A DNA stretch of 64,000 bases from Membranipora membranacea. Lineage: Eukaryota; Bryozoa; Gymnolaemata; Cheilostomatida; Membraniporidae. Position 1 is the stretch's first letter. Every line of letters begins with the position of its first letter. Below, one piece after another: positions 22,741-35,002 of this stretch. The position numbers and the translations under genes are program-made. The notes beneath the pieces were generated by a model. The model was not told where the DNA came from, did not search any database, and worked only from the letters and a program-made list of their open reading frames with translations. The stretch covers positions 8,618,001 through 8,682,000 of the forward strand of contig OU612067.1 in assembly GCA_914767715.1 (NCBI GenBank), given 5' to 3'.

Positions 22741-25201
22741 CTTTAAATGTTAAGCTGCCAACAGGGAATTGTATATACAAATACATGGACTGCCTCAGGG
22801 CTCAATACTGTCCTGTATATTGTTAAGCTATTAGCAGGTATATATTCAAAATAGAGGAGGAATTCGCACAAATTTTTTATTTTCCTCAAATTAAATATGT
22901 GATTCAAGTCATTATTATTGACCATTAACAACATTTGATATTTATTCACCAACATTTCATCTAAAACTTTTTACCTCAGTTCTTGTCAGTTATGTGCATA
23001 GCATTGAGCTGGTTTGATTTGTTTTTTTCTGTATCACATATTTTAACGAAAACAATTGAACTTGTTCTTATTTAAGCTGCTGGTTTCAATAAATCATATC
23101 ATCTCAACAAGTCACTAGTGATCAGTTGGCAGTGGGGCAGAATTAATTTCCTTTTCGTTGGTTAATGGCTTTTATTCTCCATCCCGCAAGTAAAATAATG
23201 TAGAACCTACATGCTATTCTGAGCGCTGTTTGTTACACTTCACTTTCACTTGTCAACCATCTTCTCACTTTCACATTATAGCCATCGATGTCTCCAATTA
23301 CATGATTACAGATGCGCATAACTTCCTGAGAAGTAGCCGAATAACCGAATAAAAAATGCTCCACATTTTGCTTAATTGCTTGTTTTGATGGCTCCCTGCA
23401 AGTCACATAACTTGTCACGACAAAATGTCATCTCAGTCTAATGAAAATATCGGCTGTTGAGATAATAGCCTTCATGGTACAGGTTAAGGTAGCCTAGGCA
23501 ATTAATCTTGACCTACTCTACAAACTTCATGAATTCCCATATGCAACATCCATCTGTCTATCCTTTCTATCCAAGTTAAATGGGAGCTTTGCGTCGCCAC
23601 ACTAATATCATACTGATTTATATCAAATGACATATCAAGATTATGTTTGAACAAGAATATTGGTTTCATGTTTTGCCCCTACATAGCTTGTTCACTTTGG
23701 CCAAGCAGTTGTAAAAAATTACAGCCCACAGTTAGCCACTGAAATCTTTCATAGTACTATGATGAGTCAATTCTAATAAAGATTACAGGAGTGGTCTATG
23801 GGTCAGCTGTTTTCTGAGCATTAGTTGTCTTCTCTTTACTCAAGAGAGTATAATTACTATTCAATTCATGTCTTTCGATGGTACAAGAGCTCACTCTGAG
23901 GCTTTTTTTAACTATGAAACACAGTTATAGATAAAGTGCGTTCAATTTTGGGCTGCAAAGAAACCCGAGTAGGGTCGTGTTTCCACAAATTAAATGTCAA
24001 TACTTCTATGTCCTCTGGGAAATGATATTATTTCCTCTAAGGTAAGTTTAATCTCAATATTATATTAGTGGCCCTTGCTGTTTACATATATGATGCCTGA
24101 ACATTTCTTTACTCAAGTGCAACGCAAAACCAATACACAAATTCACTTCCTGATGCACCAGTCTTATTTCTGTAAATGTGGATCAATGTGAGTTCCTTGT
24201 GCATTGGTAATTCCTTTTGATGAGATATCCGGGAATAAAAAAGATGTTTGAAATCCCATGAGTGGAAGCTGGATTCCTTGAGTAAGATTATATATTTCCT
24301 AACAGGTACTGGATAACTGAACCACAGACTAATCAAGGAAACAACCGTATAAAAAAGTGATGTTTTTTATTGACAGCACTCTATTAAATCATTCAAATGC
24401 AGGAAGTTTATTGACAGGTACTAAGTGTTGCCGTTACAAATCAGATTAGCATTTTTACTTAATTAGTCATACAAGTTCCTGATGTTGCAATTATGTGATT
24501 ATCCATGAGTGATTATCCATGGCAATGCCTAAAAATATTGTTAGTTGTAAACAACCTCGTTGTATAGGTGTCATGTTCTCACAATCACCTCAGTGATTAT
24601 AACCACTAGATAAGCCATCTGACTCTGCTGTTAGCCTAGTCGATAGAAGAAAGGCTATTGACTAGTAATACAGTTCATTTTCTGGCTCTGCTCATTGCTG
24701 CGACTGCAGCGGATTATATATTGTCGGGAAATTCTATCTTGTCAGGATAGCCAGCATGGGCTTGGCATAATTATTCCCGATCTCCAACTTGTTCTGATGA
24801 ACGCGTAAAGCCTAACGGCAACCTGCCAGTCGAAAAGTCTGTTTAAATCAAGGCTACCAGCCAGGCATAAAAATGTGTTGTTTATCAACTATACTATGAT
24901 TTTATTGTGTACTAACTATCTAACTAAAACTAACAGAGTTACAAAGATTTAATGTATAAATCAGTAAAAATGATCAGTGCGTTTAGTCTCGTCCGCTAGC
25001 AAACATGAAGTGTCAAGTTGTAAGAGGGAAGAGTGTAAGCTTGCTAAAAATAGTTACAGTCGTAGCATTAATAAAGGATTATTATAACAGACAAAACATG
25101 CGTAGGAATAGAATGTATGATTAGAATGTATGAATAGAATGTGTCCTCAGTGCTTAATATATATAGCAGTCAAAGACTGAAATTCCCCACACTATTACGA
25201 T
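22741..25201. other. Intergenic region between TRIM-like and GPCR genes, copy 1
   Basis: Contains the 3' end of the TRIM-like gene and the upstream region of the receptor gene. Parts (about 24110-24720) are recognisably similar to 36260-36960 in the second duplicon, in the same order. About 475 bases just before the receptor start (24722-25200) have no counterpart in copy 2. No further gene seen. Confidence 0.6.
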
Positions 25202-27630
25202 ATGATGGAAATTACAGACGCGAGTAGGAGTGAGTTCTCCCCTACTACACCAGACTTCAGTTCCTCTGATGCCGATTCATCAACTCGGATTGTACTGGGA
25301 GTGTACAGTGTGGTGGTCACTGTCATTGGTGTTCTGTTCAACAGTTTGGCCATCTTTATCCTAGTCAAAGGCAAAAACTTAACTGAGAAAGGAGCAAAGA
25401 AGAGAATTCACCGACTATACTTAGCAATCACAGATCTCGTTGGTGCGCTGACGCTTCCAGCAATCATGTTCATTCAGGCGACATCCTCAGGCTTTCACGA
25501 CAATCATTCAGCCGGATATGTAGCCATGTTTGCTGCCGCTGAATTTATACGATTTTCTTGCATTCTCCATCATCTAGCAATAGCTCTCACAGTCTATGTG
25601 TCGTCCATTTATCCACTTAAATATTTAGTGTATACAAGTGCACAAAAGAAGAGATATGGAGCTTTAGTGTGGGGCGTTGCTCTAATTCTTAGTTTTGATC
25701 CAGGAATTGTGGGATTGATGTTAGCTGACACCCACAGTGGAAAGCTGAATGACTCAACAGAGCAGCTGCTGACTGAATATGACAGCGGTTTGTTGGTAGC
25801 AGACAAGGTTTATTACACACTGAAATATTTTATACCATTTCTCACTGTTATTTTACTATCAATCTACACCACTATAAGAGTGAAGATGGGGCGCAGGAAT
25901 CTGGAGCAACAGTGTCGGATATTTGGAAGGAAATTCAGACTTGCGGTAAGTGCAACTAACATATTTTCAAATAAAATGTATACAGCAAAGATACCTGATA
26001 TGGGGTTTTTATTTTTGCTTCGCTCCGCTCAAAATGTGCCCCTTGCTTTGCTCAATTAAAAGGAAGAACATTGTTGGCTCACTTATTTTTCATATTAATC
26101 TGAGCTGCAAGTCCGCAATTAACGATGGCCACATTTAGCTAGACACCTTCTCAGATGCAATGGGATTCAAGTTTTCGAATGTTGGCTTTGCGGTTGGTTG
26201 TTAAGAGGGGTCCTTAACGACCGCCTACGGCCCCGCATTCGCCATCCCGAAGGCCGTTAAGGGCTGGCTGTGGCTTCCTGCTACAAATGATTTGTCTTCA
26301 ATGGTGTGATGTTAGTTACATTCAGGAAATATTCATGTACAGTAGTACAATAAAACTACTAGCCACATATATCCCATATCCTGTAATTGGCAGCACTTCA
26401 TAATTACAAGTTGATTATGTTTACAAATGTACTCAACAAAGTTCAAGCACCAACATAGTAGTACCGGTAATTGCTTTGATCAAATAAGTTCATGCATGCT
26501 ATAACTAAGCAGTAATGATTTTATGTTGTAGATGCTGACCCTTTTGAAGACAGACGGCATCATCACAACATTTACCTGGTTATGTTGGGCAGCTTATCAA
26601 AAGTTTATCTCTTCACGCCTACGATTAGTCGATAAGAGGGGGACATCAGACCTGGTTATCAATGCGGTTATATTGATAAATACAGTTACAACTCCAGTAT
26701 TTCAATTTATCATTTTGCCTCAATTCAAGGTAAAAATGCAACTCAAAATCATCCACTACACATTTAGGCCGCTTGTTTACTGCTACTGCTAACCTAGATC
26801 AAGTTTGATCCAGTTTTCCTGACTTCGTGTTAGCTCCCCTTCAACTGATAGGCTCCGACGTATCAGAAGGGGAAGCAATTCCAAATGTAGGCAAAACGGA
26901 TCGGACTTAGTCTAGTGCTAGCCAATGTGTTATCTTTCAACACCATAACAGATTGTGGCAATAACTAGGTACATCTTGCCAGATAATGTTAGATCCAATT
27001 TGCTTGAGTTTGGAGTTGCATCCTCACTAGCTGTCGGCAGCGAATTACCGATAAAACCGAACCAACACAAAGCACAGGCAAATTTAATCTGGCTAGATCT
27101 CCGCATGCTGTTGTCGGCCGCTGTGAAGACTATAACCCTATAACTGATTGACAAACTATTATAAAGTGCTGAGATATCAGTTATGATATCAATTTTCATA
27201 GGTAGATATTGTCTCTTTGGGGTGGCTAACTGTCCCAGCTTGGCATCACCCTCACTGCTAGCCACTCCGACAATAAAACTCTGCAACCACCAGTCACACT
27301 TTTATGAAAACACTTCTGAGGAAAATGATGTGGTTGAATATTTATTAATGGGATTTGTTTGGTATCGTAGTGTTAAAATTATCTTTTTCATATTTGCAGC
27401 GTGATGCCAAGCAAATAACTCGAGGTTTGTTAGCTGGGTGTAAAATCCGTGTTGGACAATGTATATGCAAGGGCCAACACAAGACCAGCCGCCACCAGCC
27501 TGTCAAACCAACACAGTCATACGACAGTACACAGTCAACATGCAAACTGATAAAAGACAGAAAACTTATTACAAATCTTGGGTCTAGTAAGAACTTGGAT
27601 AAAACACCTACTCAGATAAATTTTTTATAG
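25202..27630 (+). CDS. Divergent rhodopsin-like GPCR, copy 1
   Basis: Three exons: 25202-25945, 26532-26729, 27400-27630; 390 aa. Seven hydrophobic segments are present. TM1 keeps the class-A Asn (GVLFNSLAIF), TM2 keeps the Asp (LAITDLVGA), TM4 keeps a Trp (ALVWGVAL), TM5 keeps Pro and Tyr (YFIPFLTVILLSIYT), and TM6 keeps Cys-Trp (FTWLCWAAY). The DRY motif after TM3 is replaced (TVY before VSSIYPLKY), the TM6 Pro is missing, and NPxxY of TM7 reads TPVFQ. The C-tail has several Cys that could be palmitoylated and many basic residues. N-terminus has no signal peptide. It should sit in the plasma membrane; ligand unknown and G-protein coupling uncertain. AATAAA at 27661. Immediately downstream of TRIM-like copy 1, as in the second duplicon. 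Confidence 0.85.
26805..26915. repeat. Short hairpin (MITE-like) in GPCR intron 2, copy 1
   Basis: TAGATCAAGTTTGATCCAG pairs imperfectly with the segment ending GGATCGGACTTAGTCTA, with a central GCTCCCCTTC/GAAGGGGAAGC stem. The same structure lies at 38507-38625 in the duplicate receptor gene, so it predates the duplication. A related hairpin is at 44587-44705. Confidence 0.65.
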
Positions 27631-27669
27631 ATAATAAATGGAATTTCATTGGTAAGTAACAATAAAGTG

Positions 27670-28859
27670 CCTTAGAATATTTATTAATCTGCTGACTTTG
27701 TTTCTTGTATATGCACTTTAATTGTTATTGATGTTGTGAAGCATCTGGAGAAGCATGCATGCGTCATAATGACTAAAAGGTCAAAATCAAAAAGATGTGA
27801 AAAACATTGATGAAAATACGGAATTCTTAGGAGTTGCCGCACACTTTTTTGTGTGGACTGCTAATCTACTATAGGTGATAGATTGCATCAATATGGAGAT
27901 TGCTAGGTGCTGGCTGACTGTTAGCTAATCTGATAAAATGAGACCTTGGCACCGTCCGACCTTGGGGTGGTATAGCAATTGTTGGTTGCCAATCTGCTGT
28001 AAGCGTATCTGCTACAATATGATACCTTGATATTGTATAGCGATTGCTCGGTGTGGATTGGCTGATATATTTCAATGTACTGATGTCAGATGCTAATCAA
28101 CTATGAATTACCGTCGTATATGCCACTCCCATTTGAATATGTTTGCACTATGAGCATACTGTATACATTTATATACTACGTATTTATACTACACAAACTG
28201 ACCTGAGTCTGAATGTGATTTTTTTAACTGTTTAAGTAGCAGCAGGCAACCGACCCAGAAGGGATCGAGCCGGCATATATTGCAGAGGTCATGCGCATCG
28301 GTATCCCCTTCATCGCACTCATCAAGTGACTTCAATATTCAAAACAGACGATGATTGCGCTTGTGTTATCAGTTGAAGTCTCATAGCATGAAGCAGTGGA
28401 GACTGGAGAGTATGAGATCTGAAATCTACCGTGTCACAGCTAGAGTTTGTCAATATGGCCAGCCAATTAGTGTAATTAGGCATAAAGTAACTATCGGAGT
28501 TGTGCCCTTTTATCTTGGGCAGAGACAACTCATTTCATCTCACAACAATTATTGGTATCTATTTGTAAGGTTGTACGGTACATGGTGATAAGATAAGTCA
28601 ACATTTTAGCGGTTATAGTAATTTTATTTATTTCAAAATTCCCCAAATCAAAACTGCACTTTGATATCACGTTTAAGTAGGCAATTAACAAGTAACAGTA
28701 TTGCACATAAAGATAAGGACTCTGTAACTATCTAACTGAGGAACTGATTCCTAATACGAGGTGTTAAAACAGCCAACGGGTAGCTACCGGTGGTACGCTA
28801 AAGTCATTAGTTTAGACGGGCGTTAAGGTTACAAAGTATGTGATTGGAACCAAAGGAAG
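27670..28859. other. Intergenic, end of duplicon 1
   Basis: The first part corresponds to sequence after 39400 in copy 2. From about 27850 to 28150 there are short repeated phrases around GGTGATAGATTG and GATACCTTG. No gene recognised. Confidence 0.4.
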
Positions 28860-29250
28860 AGACTGTGCACAGACAGCAGGTCACTGACAGTTGATTTGAT
28901 GAGTTGCAGCCTTGTGTGTGTGTGGTTTGTGTTTGTTGTGGTGAAGATGTGAAGCTGCGCATGAACCGAGTTATCGCGGCTGCGCAGCTTCTGTACCCGC
29001 CAAATACGTTGCTCAGATGAGTCACTTCTCTCTCATTGGTCATATGAACAAAGGAGTACAATGGCAGGCAAAGTTTGCTTGTCTGGATACATGTTGGGTG
29101 TGTGTGATCGAAATGGGGAACGTGTATGCTAACCTCAGTTCCCCACTTTTGCTACACTCATTAGTGGGTATACACAATCCACCTGCTGCTACAATATGTA
29201 GGAACTACTGGTTAAGGGTATTTTACAACTGTACTTTATTTTGTAATGTT
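28860..29250 (+). repeat. Dispersed repeat R1, copy 3 (blocks in permuted order)
   Basis: 28861-29041 equals 3921-3963 joined to 5258-5397, and 29041-29250 equals 3690-3900. The block order is thus reversed relative to copy 1, suggesting a tandem or circular ancestor. It contains the empty site of the hAT-like insertion (GATGAGTTGCAGCC near 28900). Confidence 0.8.
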
Positions 29251-29679
29251 TAAACGATCGGTTGGCTGAATGAAAGGGCATACTCTATTCAAAGTATCAT
29301 ATCAAAAGAACATGAAAGGGACCCACAACTCGGGTTGGTTACCCTAATCCTATGTCTTATCCAACTTATGCTGTGAATGTAATGTTACAAAATTAAACTA
29401 GTTCTGAAAGGTACATAACATTTATTCCTTTAAATCAGTGTATTGAAATCCATCCAAGTCTTTTGGTTTTGTTGTGTGAAAGGAACTTGGTCTTCAAATA
29501 GGCCTTAAGACTGAATACAACAATGTCTCAAGATTGTCCGTCTTCCAACGTCTCACTCATGACTGTCTTGCATTGTCTCATGACTGTCTGTCTTACAAAT
29601 CGCCTATGAGTCTTCACGCACTTGTCGTCAACGACTTGTCAACGTGTCCTTTCAGCATTGATACATAAATTGGGTGTTC

Positions 29680-29818
29680 TGAGACGTGTGCTGTATGGGA
29701 TATGTCTTACAGTACTCAATGTGCAATGAAGTTATTGGTATAACAATTGCTGTATTCTATTTAAGAACAATACTGATGAGGCGTTGAGCGCTGTAAGACA
29801 TGTCCCATGCAGCACCTG
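29680..29818. repeat. Short imperfect hairpin element
   Basis: GTGCTGTATGGGATATGTCT near 29687 pairs with the complement of the segment ending ACATGTCCCATGCAGCAC near 29813. Flanking phrases around ACATGAAAGGGACCC at 29310 and 30217 are loosely repeated, so the hairpin may be internal to a larger decayed element (about 29260-30260). Confidence 0.55.
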
Positions 29819-30297
29819 TCACATTTCTTACAACCCCCTTTGCCAGCAACGGTTTTTAGTGCCCCTTCAGGACTGCACAAATTTTAGTAATGGAAGACAA
29901 GAGTATGTGATGGTTATCATGGTTGTGTCAACCACTGATTGTTCTTGGAAGTTTATTTTGGGATTTGGTGAAGTTTATGAATGCAAGCCAATGTCAAAGC
30001 CTGTAATCAAGAACATCAACCGATACCACAAACCATTATATAACATAAATAAATTTGTTTTTTTGTTGTTGAAAATTTACATTTTGGACCACTACATTGG
30101 CATATTGAAAAGTGAATGGAACCACGGGACAACACAATGTAATTATAATTATATGTAACTACTCAGTTGACTAAATGAAAGGAATGATCCCTACAATTTA
30201 TCCTAATAAAGAAACATGAAAGGGACCCGAGCTAAGTCAAGCCACTACCCTTTTTAAGTCAGGATCCAACTAATGCAGCCGGTGTAGCGTAAAGGTG

Positions 30298-30632
30298 TAG
30301 CTAGACAGTCCCACGAAATCGCGTGGGAAGGCAATTCCACGAGTTGTTCATGCCGAACCACGCGTTGGGCATGCTAACGATGCGTCTATTCAGAGACCAG
30401 CATGTTCGTGTTGTTTACCACATTGTGAACCTACGCTTCTGTCATTGGCCAGTTGGTACAATAAAGCGTATTTGATTAGTCATTACTCCTTACTCATTGG
30501 TCATGGCTCATTGGTCACTCACTTAGCAATGTTGTCACAAGGTAAGGAAAGTGGGTGTGTGTAGCCTATAAAGCCAAGCCCACGCGTGGCATGGGCAGAC
30601 AATCCCACGCATTTCGTGGGCTCATGTAGCTA
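30298..30632. mobile_element. MITE-like element upstream of TRIM-like copy 2
   Basis: The left end TAGCTAGACAGTCCCACG pairs with the complement of the right end, which reads TAGCTACATGAGCCCACG, and both continue into a CGTGGGA stem. The element ends about 85 bases before the start codon of the second TRIM-like gene and is absent upstream of copy 1. It could contribute promoter sequence specific to this copy. Confidence 0.65.
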
Positions 30633-30715
30633 GGCTTTTAATCAAGCTCCAAGACCCAAACTCCCATAACACGTGATCATATTCATCGAGTTGGTACTTG
30701 TAGACAGTGGCTAAC

Positions 30716-33700
30716 ATGGAGGATAATGCTGAGACTAGAGGCCCAGCTGGAGACGGTCAGAGAAGATGTACATATTGTTTTCAGGAGCTCAATGAAATGA
30801 CAGACCCGAGACAACTTCCCTGTAACCACATAGTGTGTCTAACCTGTCTGGAGAATGACTGGAAGCTAGATGAGCTGCAATGCAGAGCTTGCAAGTATGT
30901 AACGTCATGTAGTGTGACAAAGTTAATTTATTGTGGTTAAATATTGTTTTGCTCGCCTTATCTAGCTTAGGTTAATGAATCGGAGCTACTTTTCACCCAA
31001 TTTTTATTCACCTTCAGGTATCTCTTGTCACCATAGTTCTGTTCACACTATACATCATGTTTGTTCTAGCAAAGAGATTAAAATTGGAAGCATTGACAAA
31101 CTACCCCAACTAAGGATTGAACCACCTATCAACATTTCAAGAAATGAGCACCTACCTGATGCGACACAACCGAAGAGTGAACAATGTGATATATGTGAGT
31201 CACCTTCTCCTGCTGTTATATTTTGCATCGATTGCGGGAAAAAAATCTGCACAGCACATAAGGAGGTAAGTTAAATGATAGATGGTTTTGTCTGTAGTAA
31301 AGCGCCACTGTTGAATAAAGGCTCACATATTTGCACCTTTGCTAACATATTCGTATTTGTGTTTTTGTTTTGTCAAACCAATGAGATAACAAAGTTTGTA
31401 TGGCCTGGCAGGTTGGGAATATCATCCAAGTCATTACTTTTGGTCCCCTTACACCCGCCCTATTCCTTAGGAAAGCAGGTGTCGCAGATAAGTAATTGCC
31501 AAATCGATCCAGCTCACTCACGTGACTGGTAACGGATAAGTTCTTCTCCTGACCCAGCCTGATTTATGTATCCTGATGTAACTGAAATCAGATTTTGCCT
31601 GATGAGGGTAAAATTGGGCGATGTTTTTTAGTGTGCTTGGCAATGAAGTTAGTTCATTTGTTTGGCTCTTTAGATTCGTCATAATGTTTAATAGGGCTTA
31701 TTTTTTGCAGGTTTGCTGGCGTCTCATTCAAAGTTGCCAAGTTGTACTTCAAAATAGATATTTCAATAATGTATAAATCAAAGTATATATTCATCATTTT
31801 TCATTCCAGAGTCACAAACACTTTTTCAAGGAGACACATACAACAATAGAGATATTGGTATTTTCAGAGAGGCCAAGCTACTATAACAATGTATGCTGCC
31901 CGAAACACCCAGAAAAGTATCTGCAGCTTATATGCGACAAGTGCAATGATGTGAGATGTCCCTTGTGTTTATCTACTCCTGGCATATGTATGAGTGGTAA
32001 GCCAAAATGTAGCATTTCTCACAATTAAAATTATGGTTAGGAAATCTACCTATTGAAAATTTGCAGTGAGTCGTTTTTCAAACCTAAAAATTATTTATGC
32101 TACAGTCTGTGCAACAATGCATGGATTGATGCGTGTGGTCGTAAAATTATATTTATATCCTATTTGGTATAAATGCAATTAATATTGAGCATTGAACTAT
32201 AAAACCTTACAAAGATTCTCTCAACAAATTGTCCATGTGATGTCATGTTTGTAGTGTAGTTGTAGTAACCCCTAGTCCTAGTGTAATAGACCTGGGCTCA
32301 GGCAAATTCTTTTGTTTCTGCATTGCAATGGTGATCATAGCTGAAAGATTTTTTGTCCATCCATTGTCTGACACTAAATTTTTGTCAGCATTTTCGGCCA
32401 ACGTCGACCGTCAATTCACTTACTCACATTGAAGATTGCTATACCATGATCATACACTCCCTACTTTGAGCATACAAAATTATCTATAGAATGTAATTAA
32501 TACTGACAATGTTATGTATATCAAAATTAAATTATAACTTTTTTTAAAAAATACTCTGATGATCACAGGAGGTCTACATCAGTACCTAACTTTAGCTGGT
32601 ATGAGAGCTGTTGTGGAAAAAGAATTTCAGGGATCGCTGAAGAAAATATCTGACAAGATAACAGAGCTTTGTAACTTAGAGAAAAAGACTTGGCAAACTG
32701 TGGACCAGATGACAGAACATTGTGATCAACTGAGAAGAAAAGTTGATGACCTTACTGAGAAACAGGTAGGCCTACTGCTCAGTTCCTTCTATCTGTGAGA
32801 TAGGATCTTATTCACGTTCCTCACCGACTGGCTATTTCACAAACGATCACAACAGCATCGAAGTTGGTGTGAATATTACTTTTGTGTAAATTCTTTTTCT
32901 CCTGTTTTTTGGATAAACAAAACACCTGGATTACACAAAGAGCCCATGGAATTGTAAATTGTTTATTACTGATTAAATTACTTTTGATCACTGTAGGTTT
33001 CAGAGATTCTGAAAAAGTCAGCCGAGCTCAAGAAAGATATAGCAGGTTATCAAGAGGATGAGATGGTTAAGGTGCAGGCCTACATAAAAAGCTTATTGGA
33101 TAAAGTGGATTCCCTGGAAGTTACTCATGCATCCATATCGAGCTTTCTAAGAACCAATCATATTACAAGCATTACAAGAGAGAAAACACAGCTGGAATCT
33201 CAACTCGCCTCAAAAGTACAGCTTGACACTTCAACTGAGTTTGTTTGCCAGGAACTGGGAGTTGTAAAAGAAGGCAAGTGCAAATCCCAAATTCCTTTTT
33301 GGCCCCCACATCCTAACCTGAAAAATGAGCTTTGTACTTGTTCTAAATGCAAATTCAACTGTAAATGTGTTGGATTAATGGACTTAGTAAAATGACAGTA
33401 TCCACAATGGATGCCATGAAGCTCATAATTATGCTGATTCAGTCAAAAGTCCAGAACAGGTAAGCCCTAAGCCAACTGCAATAATAGCATCCAGCATCTG
33501 GTGACGGTGGAAAAGTGCCTCCATCATCCTGTTGTGTTTTGGCATGTCAAGGATAAATGATGGGGAGCAGGAGCTGATGATTATGTTGGACTTCATATAC
33601 CTGTTTGGTTTCTGAGCAAATATTTTGTATTCACCTTATTCACTCCCCAAGATTTTTAATGGTTACCCATATTCTGTATTGGGAGAACCAAAACCTATAT

Positions 33701-35002
33701 GTACTGGCCTTCAACCAAGTTTCACCGCAGCCATATGAGGCTTAACCAAATATTGTATTTCCATAAAATTGATTAGGGGCTTATTCATCATTGCACAATA
33801 GTGTTTTTATTGAATATTTGTTAGGTCCCAACAGCTTTGGAACTCTGCTTGCTACTAAGACAGAAGAGCTGGACAATGCGAGTAGTATTGAATCGCCCCA
33901 GAACTTCTCAATTAGCACTATTGTCCTTGAAAAGAAAATTAAGTTACCAACGGAGCGAAGTTGTCGTTTATTATTGTACAATGAAATTGGGGAGCTCGTT
34001 TTGGGCACAGGCGATCATATTTCACTCATCGATATTAATTTGGCATGCAGGGAGCCAACTGATATTGATTTCAAATCAAGTGACATCTGTTGTGTATCAC
34101 AATATAAGATGTGTATATATGCTGTATTGAGTGATGGCGCAGTATATGAGATTTTTCCCCACAAAATGAATCACTTAAAAGAAGAACTTTTCATAGTAGA
34201 CAATGGCAATCATTTATGCCGCCTCGGTGTTTTTGGTGATTTGTTAGTCGTTTCTCAGTCTCATCAAAACCTGCTTGTCCACAACATTTTCACTGGTGTG
34301 AGTGAGAGTCAAACACTTTCTAGCGTGAGCGCTATAACTTCAATATGCTTTGACCACGACGGCCATCTGTTGGTAATGGACTCGGAAGAAGAAAGGGTTA
34401 GCAAGCTCTTGATCGTTGAAGGCAAACCTCCAAAGGTTTTATGGAGTTGTGATGGAGTTAAGAATGGGATGGCCGTATGCGTTGATACATATGCCAAACA
34501 CCGATGTATATTCGTTGCTGGATCGGATCGTAAACTTCACCTGATTCATGCAGGTACGCATTGTTGGAAATCTGGCAAGGGAGGGCATTATGCTGGACCT
34601 TCATTCCTCCTAGTTGTTGAAACAATTAGATGTTAGTTTTTGTCATAACTTTTTTTCTCCTCACAGAAAGTTTTAGAGCCCCCTCAAAAACATTCCGTCA
34701 TTTGGTTATCATGCAGATTTTTACTATGCCTTACAAAATAACGACTTACATTATAACTACTTGAGCATGAAATTGCCTCTGCCCTCTATACATCCATAAT
34801 GAGTACTGCTTAGCAATCATTACAATTTGTCCAATTAATACATTCCTTTTTAGGGAAAATTATCCAAGTGCTGACTTGTGGCTCTTTTCCTGAGCATGAA
34901 CCTGAAAGGCCTGAGTACTGTTCTATAGCAGTGTATGGTGATACCTTGGTCTCCACAGCCTATCGATCGCCGTTCTTCCATATATTCCGACTCAAACCCT
35001 GA
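30716..35002 (+). CDS. TRIM-NHL-like protein, copy 2 (RING, two B-boxes, coiled coil, propeller)
   Basis: Seven exons: 30716-30894, 31037-31265, 31810-31996, 32569-32765, 32997-33273, 33825-34553, 34854-35002; 648 aa. Every exon has the same length and phase as in the copy at 17977. The RING (CTYCFQEL, LPCNHIVCLTC) is almost unchanged. The B-box Cys/His (CDICES, CIDC; CPKHPEKYLQLICDKC) and the heptad region are retained. The propeller is more diverged but keeps FDHDGHLLVMDSEEERVSKL. The GC splice donor of intron 5 (G|GCAAGT at 33274) is also kept. The ATG was chosen at 30716 because it aligns with copy 1; a GTG nine bases upstream is not used. No lesion is seen, so both copies appear functional. 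Likely an E3 ubiquitin ligase with propeller-mediated binding. Confidence 0.9.

Noticed and set aside
29784-30158. 124-residue open frame on the plus strand
   Set aside because: It begins inside a hairpin repeat, has no domain, signal peptide or paralogue, and ends in low-complexity AT-rich sequence.
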